A stretch of DNA of 20,120 bases from Euprymna scolopes (taxonomy: Eukaryota; Mollusca; Cephalopoda; Sepiida; Sepiolidae), in the NCBI GenBank assembly GCA_024364805.1, contig CM044516.1, forward strand, positions 39,395,489 through 39,415,608, read 5' to 3'. Positions 8,651-17,313 of the stretch are shown piece by piece. A model generated the notes under the pieces. It searched no databases and had not been told where the DNA came from. It saw nothing but the letters and a program-made list of their open reading frames with translations. Position 1 is the stretch's first letter; every line of letters begins with the position of its first letter. Both the position numbers and the translations under genes were made by a program.

Positions 8651-8794
8651 ATGCATGAACCCCTGGTCAATCCAAACTATGTAGAAACATGGATAAAATG
8701 TCTTGAGGTGCTGGTTAGAGAAACAAAAAAGAGAATCAAAGTGAAGAGGAACATGAAACTGAACGAAACATGGAGGAAAGCGAGAATGATGTAA
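8651..8794 (+). other. Short unidentified open frame between the two octamer repeats
   Basis: ATG at 8651 opens 47 codons (MHEPLVNPNYVETWIKCL, then a basic stretch rich in Lys, Arg and Glu) before a TAA at 8792. In a neighbouring frame the same stretch continues as a very acidic peptide ending in VTDVKDDSLH. The segment is richer in coding-like words than its flanks, but no family is recognised and the length is within chance. It could be a decayed piece of a mobile-element ORF carried between the two repeats. Confidence 0.25.
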
Positions 8795-8919
8795 CTGATG
8801 TAAAAGATGACAGTCTCCATTAAAAAGAAAAAGTAAATATGAGAGTGAGACAGACTTTTCAGAATAGTCAGAAGGAGCGAGTAGTCAAATCAGGGCATCA
8901 AACCTCACAGATTTAGGGC

Positions 8920-9001
8920 GTTACATGATATGCAAATGAGATAGATAAAGAGCCTTGGGCATTGTGAGACTGTGATAATCACGAGACTTGATACATGATT
9001 A
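8920..9001 (+). repeat. Octamer-containing repeat, copy 2
   Basis: This is the direct repeat partner of 8533-8621, offset by about 387 bases. ATGCAAAT is conserved at 8930-8937, and GCCTTGGGCATTGTGAGAC and CACGAGACTTGATACATGATTA are recognisable. The octamer is among the unchanged parts, although both copies have diverged. Confidence 0.8.
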
Positions 9002-9002
9002 T

Positions 9003-9466
<464 letters not shown>

Positions 9467-9899
9467 AGACACGTTAAAGAATAATGAAGGGCATTAAAAT
9501 ATTTCCATTGTTTCCAATTATAAATTTTTTTATTTATGAATGTAATGTGTTGTATCATGGTATTATGTTCTTTGGATTTTCAAGGTATACCTCATCTTCA
9601 AAAAGAAGAAACTCGGTAGAGATATATTGATGCCCGGAGCTATAAGCATATAGGATGCCAGTAGCATAGGTTCATAGACTCCTAGATAATTTTTGAAGTG
9701 TGGGTTAACATTTATGTTTGATATTATTAAATTATTATAATATTTCACTAGTAATAATTTTATTCAAGTAAATGTAATTATAATTTATTTATTCATTATG
9801 CACATGTGCATTCTACAAGACTGTATTGTCATAGCCTTCAAACACAACTCCTTACACACTATACACAATGCTTCAAGCAAACTACAACATCCTCTTCAT
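9467..9899. other. AT-rich stretch, no gene seen
   Basis: No known feature was identified. The short minus-strand frame at 9563-9748 has no recognisable domain. A moderately GC-richer patch at about 9560-9700 may be part of an unidentified repeat. Confidence 0.5.
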
Positions 9900-11745
9900 A
9901 TATATATATTTATATATATTTTTTTTTTACATAGAAATCCAGAGGCCACTCGAGGATAAGGATTAAAGAGTGTACAGTAGTCAATGGGATAATGTTGTAG
10001 TAATCGTTAGTAGTGGAAATTTGGTAAGTTGGATTACTTAAGGGGAACGACTCATTAGAAACTTGTTTATGTTGGACTTGAAGATGACAATATTGTAATC
10101 AGCTGTAAACCAGGCAATCGGAAGAGAGTTCCACAGGTATGCAGTTCTAAGAAAGAAGCTTTGTTCATGGAATCTACATTTAGGTTTAGGCACAGATAAA
10201 GAGTGTGGGAAATTATTGATAGTGTTTTCAGCTAGACGAGTGTTTCTCATGAAAGTTTGGCAAGGGGAGACCATAGATTGAAGCTCAGCTGAGCATTTGC
10301 CATGAAAATAACGACAAAGCAGAGACAAACTCACAACATCTCTTCTGTGAGAAAGGGTTGTAGGGGAGAGAAAAGGGCATCCCCTAATAGGCTACAAAAT
10401 CTATTTTGAACTCTGTCAAGGCAGGATAAGTTCTTTCTAGCAACTCTTGCCTAGATGTGACAACAATACTCCATCCTTGGATGTACCTGGCTCTTATATA
10501 TAGGTACAGAATTGCATCAGGAGTGAGATATCTACTGGATCGATAGAAGGATCCCATCACTTTTCCAGCAACCTTGGCAACGCATTTGATGTATGTGTTC
10601 CATTTCAGATCAGGAGTAAAGGTCAAGCCCAGAAGTTTGTCAAAATATGCAGACTTCCCAAGACGAGAGCCATTCATTTCAATTAATGCCAGATGAGGAT
10701 CAGAGCGTTGATGCTGTAAAGAGAGAAGCTTGGTTTTAGATGCATTAAAAGTAACAGCCACATTTTTCCCCATTGTACCACGTGCTCAAGATCAGAGGAG
10801 AGAGTATCAGAGAGAACTTTGTTGTTTATAGCCTTTGATGTGCCGCCATGTCGTCAGCATAAATGTCTATGAATAATGTAATGATATGATTTGGAAGATC
10901 ATTGATGTAAATCAGAAAGAAAGTTGGGCTCAGGATGGGCCGCTGAGGGACTCCAGCATTAATACTGTGCGCTCTTGATTTCTGCTCATCAACCACTACT
11001 CTTATAAACCTATCAGAGAGAAATGATTTAATAATTGAGAAGACATTTCCAGCTATACAGTAGGTGGAGATCTTGTGTGACCTTTATGCCATACCCTATC
11101 AAAGGCCTTTGACATGTTAAGAGCAATTACCCTAGAAAAGAAGGTTCACTGATTCTGAGATATAACCGTAAGCACATTTGCTGTAGATCTAGCAGAATGG
11201 AAACCATATTGCATGTACCTAAGAAGGTTATTTTTGTTGAGGCGGTTGACTACTTCTCTATTTAACAGAGATTCCAGCAACTTACTCACGACGCACTGGA
11301 GACTTATTGGTCTGTACTGAGAGGGACATGACCAATCACCTGAATTCTTAAATATGGGGAGTACTGATGAGATTTTTGAGGGTGTTGTTAAGACAACGTT
11401 TCAACAACTTTGTAAGTATGGGAGCTAGTTTTGGTCGAAGCTTTTTGAACACTATAATTGGAATGTCGTCAGGGCCAGTTGCTTTACTGGAATCAAGGTT
11501 TTTGATTAGCTTGGCAATATCACACACAGATATTTGTATGTCGCATAGTGTATTTTCTGATACAAGAGAAAATATGGAGAGTTGGTGGTCTTGGTCGCAT
11601 AAGGTAGAATAAGCAACAAAGTTCTTGGCAAAGAGTTTGGCTTTGTCTGATGCTGACTTTTAGGGTGATTAGATGTATAGTCTATGTGTTTGGTTTGACT
11701 TGTGATACGGTTCATAAGTATTGTTGTTAAGATTTAAGGTTTTAT
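9900..11745 (-). mobile_element. 5'-truncated LINE with decayed reverse transcriptase
   Basis: Reading the minus strand from 11745, recognisable pieces of a non-LTR retrotransposon ORF2 appear in the correct order. They are KSASDKAKLFAKNF, SSKATGPDDIP, YRPISL, SKAFDRVWH (polymerase motif A), GVPQ..ILSPT (motif B), YADD (motif C), LGLTFTPDLKW and LWNSLP. The copy starts inside the polymerase domain or just before it. The apurinic-type endonuclease and ORF1 are absent, as in a 5'-truncated insertion. The 3' side ends in a short AT-rich tail, ATGTAAAAAAAAATATATA (about 9902-9931). The family resembles the jockey/CR1/L2 group and is close to animal elements with the SKATGPDGIP signature. Clade assignment would need a tree. 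The insertion lies in the same strand sense as the candidate exon. Confidence 0.93.
10038..11650 (-). pseudogene. Reverse transcriptase ORF of the LINE, frame-broken
   Basis: The protein is spread over several frames. The longest clean pieces are 10384-10773 (thumb region, from FNASKTKLL through LGLTFTPDLKW to RARYIQGW) and 10038-10334 (C-terminal SLSLLCRYFHGKC through LWNSLP to a basic end). The first Asp of motif A (AFDRVW, about 11087-11115) and the double Asp of motif C (YADD, about 10850-10870) are still coded. Motif B reads GVPQRPILSPT, where QGS is usual. At least four frame changes and stops separate the pieces: between motif A and motif B, upstream of the thumb, and twice near 10340-10420. 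The copy cannot code a working enzyme. It would normally supply reverse transcriptase for target-primed integration in the nucleus. The plus-strand frame at 11367-11612 is a shadow. Confidence 0.9.
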
Positions 11746-11950
11746 CCAAAAAATCACTATTTTACAATTACAGTCTAATGTTATTTCTAACTTAAGTTCA
11801 TTAAAGAATAGTTTAATTTTATTTCTAGTTTTTACTATTATTCGATCGCTTGAATAAACTCAAAATAATGCATGGTTTCTATGTAGTCCTCCATTTAAGC
11901 CCAGTATTCATCTTCTTTAGTATGTACAAAACGTACTAAGTTCATTACCC

Positions 11951-11991
<41 letters not shown>

Positions 11992-12075
11992 TACACACAT
12001 ACAATAGATTAAGTAAAATAATTAATAAGAACACAGTTAAACTTTCATTCTCATCCACTGCAAATTTAAGTAAAA
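11746..12075. other. AT-rich stretch with microsatellite, no gene seen
   Basis: The region links the 5' truncation point of the LINE to the start of the Penelope-type remnant. Apart from the TA/CA microsatellite at 11951-11999, I see nothing identifiable. Confidence 0.55.
11951..11999. repeat. (TA)n(CA)n microsatellite
   Basis: A TA run (11951-11973) turns into a CA run with one TA interruption. Confidence 0.97.
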
Positions 12076-12079
12076 CTAT

Positions 12080-12545
12080 ATAATGGTAACATTAACAAAA
12101 TAGTGAATAATAATAGGATCTGAATCAGGTGAATTAAATACTGAGAAAACATGTAACTGTAGAATACGTAAAGAATGTCCATTGGAAGGCAATTGCTTAA
12201 TTTCTGAAATTGTATACAAATATGAAGTTAAGATGGATAACAGTAAAAAGATATACCTAGGAGGAAATGGATTTTTTTTAAAGACAGATACAGAAACCAT
12301 ATTACATCATTTAACATTGGACCAGAGAAGGAACCAAATTGAAATGATAAGGATAGAAATGAAGATAGGACAAGAATAAATATTAAAAATAAGAAAAGAA
12401 ACATGACTACATTAGGGAGTTGGGTTAGGGAACTAAATAAAAATAAAATCGAATTTGAGTTAAAATGTGCAGTAGTAGATAAAGCTAGAAAATACAAACC
12501 TAGTAAATCAAAAAGATGCTTACTTGAGTCATACCTCATAGTAAA
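12080..12545 (+). mobile_element. Penelope-like retroelement fossil, GIY-YIG endonuclease region
   Basis: Plus-strand reading gives CNCRIRKECPLEGNCL followed by IVYKYEV, KKIYLG and, further on, TTLGSWVRELNK and CLLESYL. This is the order seen in the C-terminal GIY-YIG endonuclease of Penelope-like retroelements: a Cys-rich CPL.G.C lead-in, a VYK.V strand, a K.Y.G strand, and a downstream LSxYVWELK-like helix. Just upstream NINKIVNN resembles the Asn-rich segment before that lead-in in the family. The element is old and broken, with a few breaks over the visible part. The reverse transcriptase part was not found upstream. It is transcribed in the same direction as the ribozyme-like fold at 13446-13493, a motif reported in this class. 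The minus-strand frame at 12228-12548 is a shadow. Confidence 0.6.
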
Positions 12546-12559
12546 CACAATGCAAGTAT

Positions 12560-13095
12560 AAAATATAAAAAAACATATTGTATTAAAAAAGGTGAATCTG
12601 CATAGTTTATTTCACAGTTATATATAGCTTAATTTGCTTCAATTTGTGTTGATCCTTTAAACCTCTGCATTGTATTGTATAATTTATAAATTTTCATTAT
12701 ATTTTTCTTGTTTTTCTCATAAACTGAATACACAAAGCTGTTGCTATAAATGAAAATAAAATAAAAATATAATAGTGAACAATTGAAAAAACATTTTTTC
12801 AATCATTATGTAAACAAGAAAAAATTTGCTCTGTCACATATTTTTACTTGTATGATGAATGAACATATTCTACACTGTCACCCTCTCAAAGAGGGGGTGG
12901 CATCATGACAACAGAAAAGAGCCGTACATCTTTGAATTCATCATCGAAAAATAGTATGTTAGTCTAAAATTCTATAGTAAACAACATTTAAAGATATCAA
13001 TAGTTTCAACTTCAAACAAAGAGATACCAAATCTCCATTCAAGATTCATAGACTTCACGGGCATTTTCCCTCATAATCTCGCTCTGTTCAACAAA
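12560..13095. other. AT-rich non-coding stretch, no gene seen
   Basis: No coding frame is recognised. A small GC-rich hairpin is formed by CACCCTCT (12879-12886) and AGAGGGGGTG (12890-12899), with a three-base loop and a two-base bulge. The stretch may be the 3' part of the Penelope-type element, but nothing proves it. Confidence 0.5.
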
Positions 13096-13158
13096 TGAAA
13101 ATGCTTTAAGAACAGGTTTTAATGATCAATAGCAAATTTATATTTATCTAAACAAACC
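13096..13158 (+). repeat. Dispersed repeat ATGCTTTA(A/C)GAACAGG, copy 1
   Basis: TGAAAATGCTTTAAGAACAGG and TTTTAATGATCAATA are shared, with few changes, with 13793-13856, about 697 bases downstream in the same orientation. The pair brackets the (TA)n run and the hammerhead-like fold. Confidence 0.7.
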
Positions 13159-13320
13159 TTTGACTTTGGCTCTTAGAGACACATTCTACTTGGATAAATA
13201 AAATAGAAATATATTATAGATCAAATAAAGTGCTAACATTAAAATAAAATATATTTCTCTCTCTATTTGTTTCTATATTTTTGCATATTTTTTCTATCTG
13301 TATTCTTTACTTTCTATTCA

Positions 13321-13322
<2 letters not shown>

Positions 13323-13373
<51 letters not shown>
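13323..13373. repeat. (TA)n microsatellite
   Basis: A pure alternating TA run of 51 bases. Confidence 0.97.
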
Positions 13374-13376
<3 letters not shown>

Positions 13377-13445
13377 TTTTTTTTATTTCTAGGCTAATAT
13401 TTTTTTATGCCAGTTTTATTTCTATATCAAACCAATCTTGCTCTT

Positions 13446-13493
13446 CTCTTCTGATGAGAAGCATTAAGCTTCAAAAAAACCTGACCTAAAGAG
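13446..13493 (+). ncRNA. Hammerhead-ribozyme-like fold (degenerate)
   Basis: CTGATGA (13451-13457) is the invariant hammerhead core word. It is followed by a 5-bp stem II, GAAGC/GCTTC (13458-13462 with 13468-13472, loop ATTAA). Five bases before the core, CTCTT (13446-13450) pairs exactly with AAGAG (13489-13493). The triplet just before AAGAG is CTA, which meets the NUH cleavage rule. The region after stem II is A-rich where GAAA is expected, and no stem III can be drawn, so the fold is probably inactive. Type I hammerheads are known from Penelope-like elements, and a Penelope-type domain lies upstream on the same strand. Confidence 0.4.
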
Positions 13494-13494
13494 T

Positions 13495-13792
13495 TTTCTT
13501 TATATTTCATATGTTTTTTCTGTGTTGATTTGATGATTAAATAAATTTCATTTAACTTTGAACTGTCATCAATCGTTTCTTATATTATAGATTAAATATT
13601 CATTAAAAGATGTTATATCTCTGAAACTAAAAAATAAACCCCAAAAAACATTGAAATCCATGATACAAGATATTTATTAAAACCATGTTTTTTGAATAAT
13701 TATGTAAATTAGAAATTTTTCTTCCATTCCACCCCCACTCTCCCCTTTTCTTTCTTCCTCTCTTTGGACACCAGACATTAAAATAACGCTAT
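13495..13792. other. AT-rich non-coding stretch, no gene seen
   Basis: Nothing identifiable lies between the ribozyme-like fold and the second copy of the dispersed repeat, apart from a short C/T-rich patch at 13720-13765. Confidence 0.5.
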
Positions 13793-13856
13793 TGAAATGC
13801 TTTACGAACAGGTTTTAATGGTCAATATCGAAGAAATGAGATTTATCTATGCAAAC
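13793..13856 (+). repeat. Dispersed repeat ATGCTTTA(A/C)GAACAGG, copy 2
   Basis: This is the direct partner of 13096-13158, with TGAAATGCTTTACGAACAGG, TTTTAATGGTCAATA and ATTTATCTATGCAAAC. The 90-codon frame at 13797-14069 starts inside it and ends in low-complexity DNA. It is not credible as a gene. Confidence 0.7.
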
Positions 13857-13992
13857 TCTCGACTTATGTTGAATGATGCATCTTTGCCTTTTGCCCTTTC
13901 GAACACACAAAAGTTATTTTCAGGTATTAATGCATCGTTCAAAATAACACCTGGCCTTTTTAAGCCTCTCACGCATCAGCATCAGATAGATG

Positions 13993-14036
13993 CCCCCCCC
14001 CGGGGAGGGGGGGGACACGTACACACACACACACAC
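13993..14036. repeat. C9-G4-A-G8 block followed by (CA)n
   Basis: Nine C, four G, an A and eight G in a row, then ACACGTACACACAC. The block is self-complementary and can also form G-quadruplex or i-motif structures. Homopolymer lengths here may be unreliable in an assembly. Confidence 0.9.
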
Positions 14037-14193
14037 AAAAGAAAAAACACAAGAGAGAAAAAAAAGTAAATAAATATATATAGATGACAAAATTTCAGAG
14101 TAAACATAAAGTCCAAATCAATAAGAGGGGGGAGAAGACAGAATCAAAAGAAATCAATATATTTTTCCCTTTCTTTCCTTTTCCCATTTATTG

Positions 14194-14219
14194 AACAACA
14201 ACAACAACAACAACAACAA
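14194..14219. repeat. (AAC)n microsatellite
   Basis: Eight to nine AAC triplets after a C/T-rich patch. Confidence 0.95.
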
Positions 14220-14533
14220 GCAGTACGAGTAAAGTTGTGTTGCCAGATTCCGGCTCACCTATCTCTCACTTCTTTCGTTGCATTTCACTGCAGCTGATTG
14301 ATAAATATCTTGGCTAACATCATGATAAATATAGCAGTTTTTATCCTCCTTCTCCTTACCTCCCACCCCCTCTCTCTCTCTTCTCTTGATGACCAAATCA
14401 CAAGAGGTGGGAGGAGGGAAGGTAAACATATCTTTTTAAAAACATGAAGTTTCATCTTCATCATCTATAAATGCTCAAAATATCTTAAAGTAAAGTAACC
14501 ACTCATGTGAAACATTCACATTATATATGTGTG

Positions 14534-14536
<3 letters not shown>
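14220..14536. other. Non-coding stretch, no gene seen
   Basis: No coding frame is recognised. CTTACCTCCCACC (about 14355) and GGTGGGAGGAGGG (about 14406) form a loose inverted pair around a CT repeat. Confidence 0.5.

Positions 14537-14624
<88 letters not shown>
14537..14624. repeat. (TA)n microsatellite
   Basis: An 88-base TA run, about 200 bases left of the Tc1/mariner element. Confidence 0.98.
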
Positions 14625-14627
<3 letters not shown>

Positions 14628-14824
14628 TGATATGAAAATCTAACTTCTCTAAATCAGAACAGAGCCAAATCAAGACAGCAGACCTTGCATACACAATGGG
14701 CTCAATATTCTACCAGATAGTTTTATAACAATAGCAAAGGGGCTTATTGTAACACTTTACTGCGGTTTCACAGCAGATTCAACTGTCACAAACATATTCT
14801 TGTCCCATATGTTCATTATATATA

Positions 14825-14848
14825 GGGTGGAATGATAAAATTGTCGCC
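14825..14848 (+). repeat. Left terminal inverted repeat of the mariner-type element
   Basis: GGGTGGAATGATAAAATTGT followed by CGCC, preceded by TA. It pairs with 15686-15709 with four mismatches. Confidence 0.92.
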
Positions 14849-14970
14849 CTAGAAAAGACGGCATGATTCCATTTTCGTTTGATGAAAACCAGTTTTCTTT
14901 TTTTTGTTGCAGACCATCTACTAGTTGGCCAGTTGTATACAAATTCCAAGAGTCATAAGAGCCTCCTATC

Positions 14971-15598
14971 ATGTCTGAAAGTGACACAATGTTCAACAAG
15001 CCAGATCGGAGATGCAATGCTGTACAACTGATGGTCTCTACCAATCCAAATTATGACAACAGGACCATTGCCAGCAACCTCAAAATACAAAACTGGACGA
15101 TTCAATACTTGAGGGAACAGCTCAATGAAGTTTCCAGCCACGGTTATGGTCTTTGGTGTGGTTCCAAGTGAGAACCACATCATGCCACCTCACATCTTTA
15201 AAGTCGGCTTGAAATGTGTAACTGAATGTGTGCTGAAGAGTGTGCCGATCCCTTGATGCAATCAGGTGGCCGCTGGAAAAACCCTGGGTGTGGCAGCAGG
15301 ACTTGGCGCCAGTGCACAAGTTCAAAGAGACACAGACTTAGCTTCAGAAGTGCTATGACTTTATATCCTTTTCTCACTGTACTCTCCTCCCCTGACCTGA
15401 AACCACTGGACTACTTCGTTTGGTCATATGTCAAGAACATCACCAACATGACCTCCCACAACACCAAAGCCAGCCTGATTGCTGCCATCCATCGAATATT
15501 CGCCAAACTTCCCACTAGCACTTGTGGGAAAGGTATGCTCCCAATTGTGGATCCGTATCAAGGTGGTGATTGAGGCTGAAGGCGACTACATTGAATAG
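14971..15598 (+). pseudogene. Transposase remnant, Tc1/mariner superfamily, missing its middle
   Basis: ATG at 14971 starts MSESDTMFNKPDRR, continuing VQLMVSTNPN and DNRTIASNL, an N-terminal DNA-binding part. Near 15125 the text jumps to the catalytic half: FPATVMVFGVV, HIMPPHIFKVGLK, then WQQD.AP.HK, SSPDLKPLDYFVW, SHNTKASLIAAI and finally EGDYIE before TAG at 15596-15598. About 150 or more residues, including the second helix-turn-helix and the segment with the first catalytic Asp, are gone. The second Asp (WQQD, 15300-15302) and third Asp (PLD, 15409-15411) are still coded. They are roughly 36 residues apart, a spacing nearer DD37D (maT-like) than DD34D. At least two frame changes and a stop near 15255 also break it. 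An intact enzyme would cut and paste the element at TA sites in the nucleus. Confidence 0.9.
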
Positions 15599-15685
15599 AT
15601 CTCAGCTTTACTACATAATCAAGTTACCTGAACTGATTTTTTCAATAAAAGTTTTAAAATAAAGCTGCAGTGTTGTTTTTGTTAA

Positions 15686-15709
15686 GGCGACACATTTATT
15701 GTTCCACCC
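15686..15709 (-). repeat. Right terminal inverted repeat of the mariner-type element
   Basis: GGCGACACATTTATTGTTCC followed by ACCC, then TA. It is the partner of 14825-14848. Confidence 0.92.
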
Positions 15710-15713
15710 TATG

Positions 15714-15714
15714 C

Positions 15715-15745
<31 letters not shown>
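15714..15745. repeat. (TG)n microsatellite
   Basis: A TG run with GCG interruptions at its left, directly beside the right end of the transposon. Confidence 0.95.
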
Positions 15746-16145
15746 AAAAAGTTATAAGCAGTTGACTTAGATTGAGTGCTTTATGCCAAAAACTAATTAA
15801 TGATGAACGAATGAAGTTTTACAAATCTTCAATCAAAATTTTATAAAGCTGTTGCTGTCATTGTTTTTCTGTGGAGTTTTGTTATTTTGGATGTATATAA
15901 TAAATATATATAAAGTTCTACTAGGTATTGAGCGCTTTTGAAAAATATTATTTTTAAGTCTATTTTATTAATAATTTTAACTTATTTAATCATATATATA
16001 AACACTGTTCTTGGTCTAAATATTCTTGCTTTAGAATTCTAACAAAAAAACATACCAAACTACCATTATTTATATGTTGCGCATTACTTGAGGGATGAGA
16101 ATTGTTGAGAGTTTTCTGCTACCTTTTCTAATGAGGGCGTCCATT
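15746..16145. other. AT-rich non-coding stretch, no gene seen
   Basis: No conserved frame, RNA gene or repeat ends were recognised. Confidence 0.6.
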
Positions 16146-16337
16146 TTATAGCCTTTTGGTAGTAATCTGGTCTCTTCCTAAGATGTTGTTAGGGGTTTGA
16201 TATGACTGAGGAAGCTTTTCCTTTGATTCATGTCGATGAAGAAGATTGTGTTCATCGTAATCTTTGTGACATCTAGTCAGCTGATGACTTCCTGTTTTAT
16301 ACGTGCAGTCGCACAAGTTGTTCAGATTACAAGACAA
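16146..16337 (-). other. Unidentified Cys/His-containing open frame
   Basis: A 63-codon minus-strand frame reads NLNNLCDCTYKTGSHQLTRC, then HKDYDEHNLLHRHESKEKLP, then a tail ending GRDQITTKRL. The clustered CxC...H...C...H residues and balanced polar composition are more protein-like than the usual chance frames here, and the local GC content is higher than its flanks. I do not recognise a family. It could be an exon piece without clear splice sites, or a fragment of a mobile-element ORF. A stop follows directly after TTKRL, while the DNA beyond it (16080-16145) still looks coding-like (MDALIRKGSRKL). Confidence 0.3.
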
Positions 16338-17240
16338 CCAATGATGATTTCACATGTTAACAATTACATACTTTTATCACTTAGTCTTTATATAATACTT
16401 GGGCAATGCCAGATATCCTTGCTAGCAAAAATTTGTAGCTTAAAAATCTAAATTATATCTTTGTTTTTAAAAAACAATATGAAAAATTGTATAGAAATTT
16501 TTTTTAGAAAGACTGATTATATGTAATGTATGTGAATGTTTGAAATTTGAAAACGATCTGTGTATCAATTTCTAATGAGTAATTAGTTGAATTTTCATAA
16601 TTAGTGAAAGAAATCAATTGAATTTGAACTTTTAATTGTAGGCACAAAGATCAATGATTAACTGAATATTTAATTAATCATTAATTGAAGAAATAGCTTA
16701 ATGATCTCGTTTAAACATGGTTTCGATTTTCTTTGAACAATGACAATGTTACTATGCTGGAATCTCACATTGAGTTGCATTGAACTAAAAAAAAAAAAAA
16801 AAAGATCAAAACTCAAAAATAGAAACAATCATGAGTTATCACCCATGTTATCTCTATTACTTGAATAATGTACATTACCCTTAATCCCAACTTTTGTTGG
16901 ATTCTTTTGATTTTTTCTTTTTTCTTTTTTCTTTTTTTGAGAGAGGAGTTGATAATTTGTATTTGTGAAAAAAAAGCGTGAGGTGGTGGTCAGAGTATTT
17001 TTTAAAGCCTTCGAGGGAGTAGGTACACAAATGAGAGTTTATCCGAGAGCAGCAATAATTGTTTTATGTAAATAACCACTGTCTTGTTTGCTTATATCAT
17101 TATTGCTTTGTTAGAGTAAACGTTGGCAATCATGTCCCTCCAAGAAATTCTGTTTCTTTTCAGGAATTTTTTAAGGGATAATAGGAATGGTGAGCCATCA
17201 ACACTATCTCACAACTGGGCTCATTCCAGAGTTTTTCTTC
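16338..17240. other. AT-rich non-coding stretch, no gene seen
   Basis: The region holds an A run at 16788-16803 and a T-rich tract with TTTTTTC periodicity at about 16908-16940. Several short palindromic AATTAATTA words occur at 16570-16690. No coding or RNA features were recognised. Confidence 0.6.
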
Positions 17241-17243
17241 TTC

Positions 17244-17313
17244 TAGTAGAGTAGAATGAACCCATAAGCCTTGGTAGAGCAACACTTGTTTATGAATCCA
17301 ATCTACTCTACTA
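17244..17313. repeat. 12-bp inverted repeat TAGTAGAGTAGA / TCTACTCTACTA
   Basis: TAGTAGAGTAGA at 17244-17255 is perfectly complementary to 17302-17313, giving a 46-base loop. No matching terminal features of a known element were seen. Confidence 0.8.

Larger units (their letters stand above)
14825..15709 (+). mobile_element. Tc1/mariner-type DNA transposon, internally deleted copy
   Basis: Terminal inverted repeats of 24 bases match at 20 positions: GGGTGGAATGATAAAA... at 14825-14848, and its complement ending TTGTTCCACCC at 15686-15709. Both ends are flanked by TA (14823-14824 and 15710-15711), the target duplication of the IS630/Tc1/mariner superfamily. The element is 885 bp, where autonomous relatives are about 1.2-1.4 kb. 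It encodes a transposase remnant on the plus strand. AATAAA at about 15644 follows the coding end and could be its poly-A signal. The right end abuts a TG microsatellite. Confidence 0.93.

Noticed and set aside
11367-11612. 81-codon plus-strand frame
   Set aside because: It is antisense to the LINE reverse transcriptase.
12228-12548. 106-codon minus-strand hydrophobic frame
   Set aside because: It is antisense to the Penelope-type remnant and has no features of its own.
13797-14069. 90-codon plus-strand frame
   Set aside because: It begins in a dispersed repeat and ends in G-run and CA-repeat translation, with no recognisable domain.
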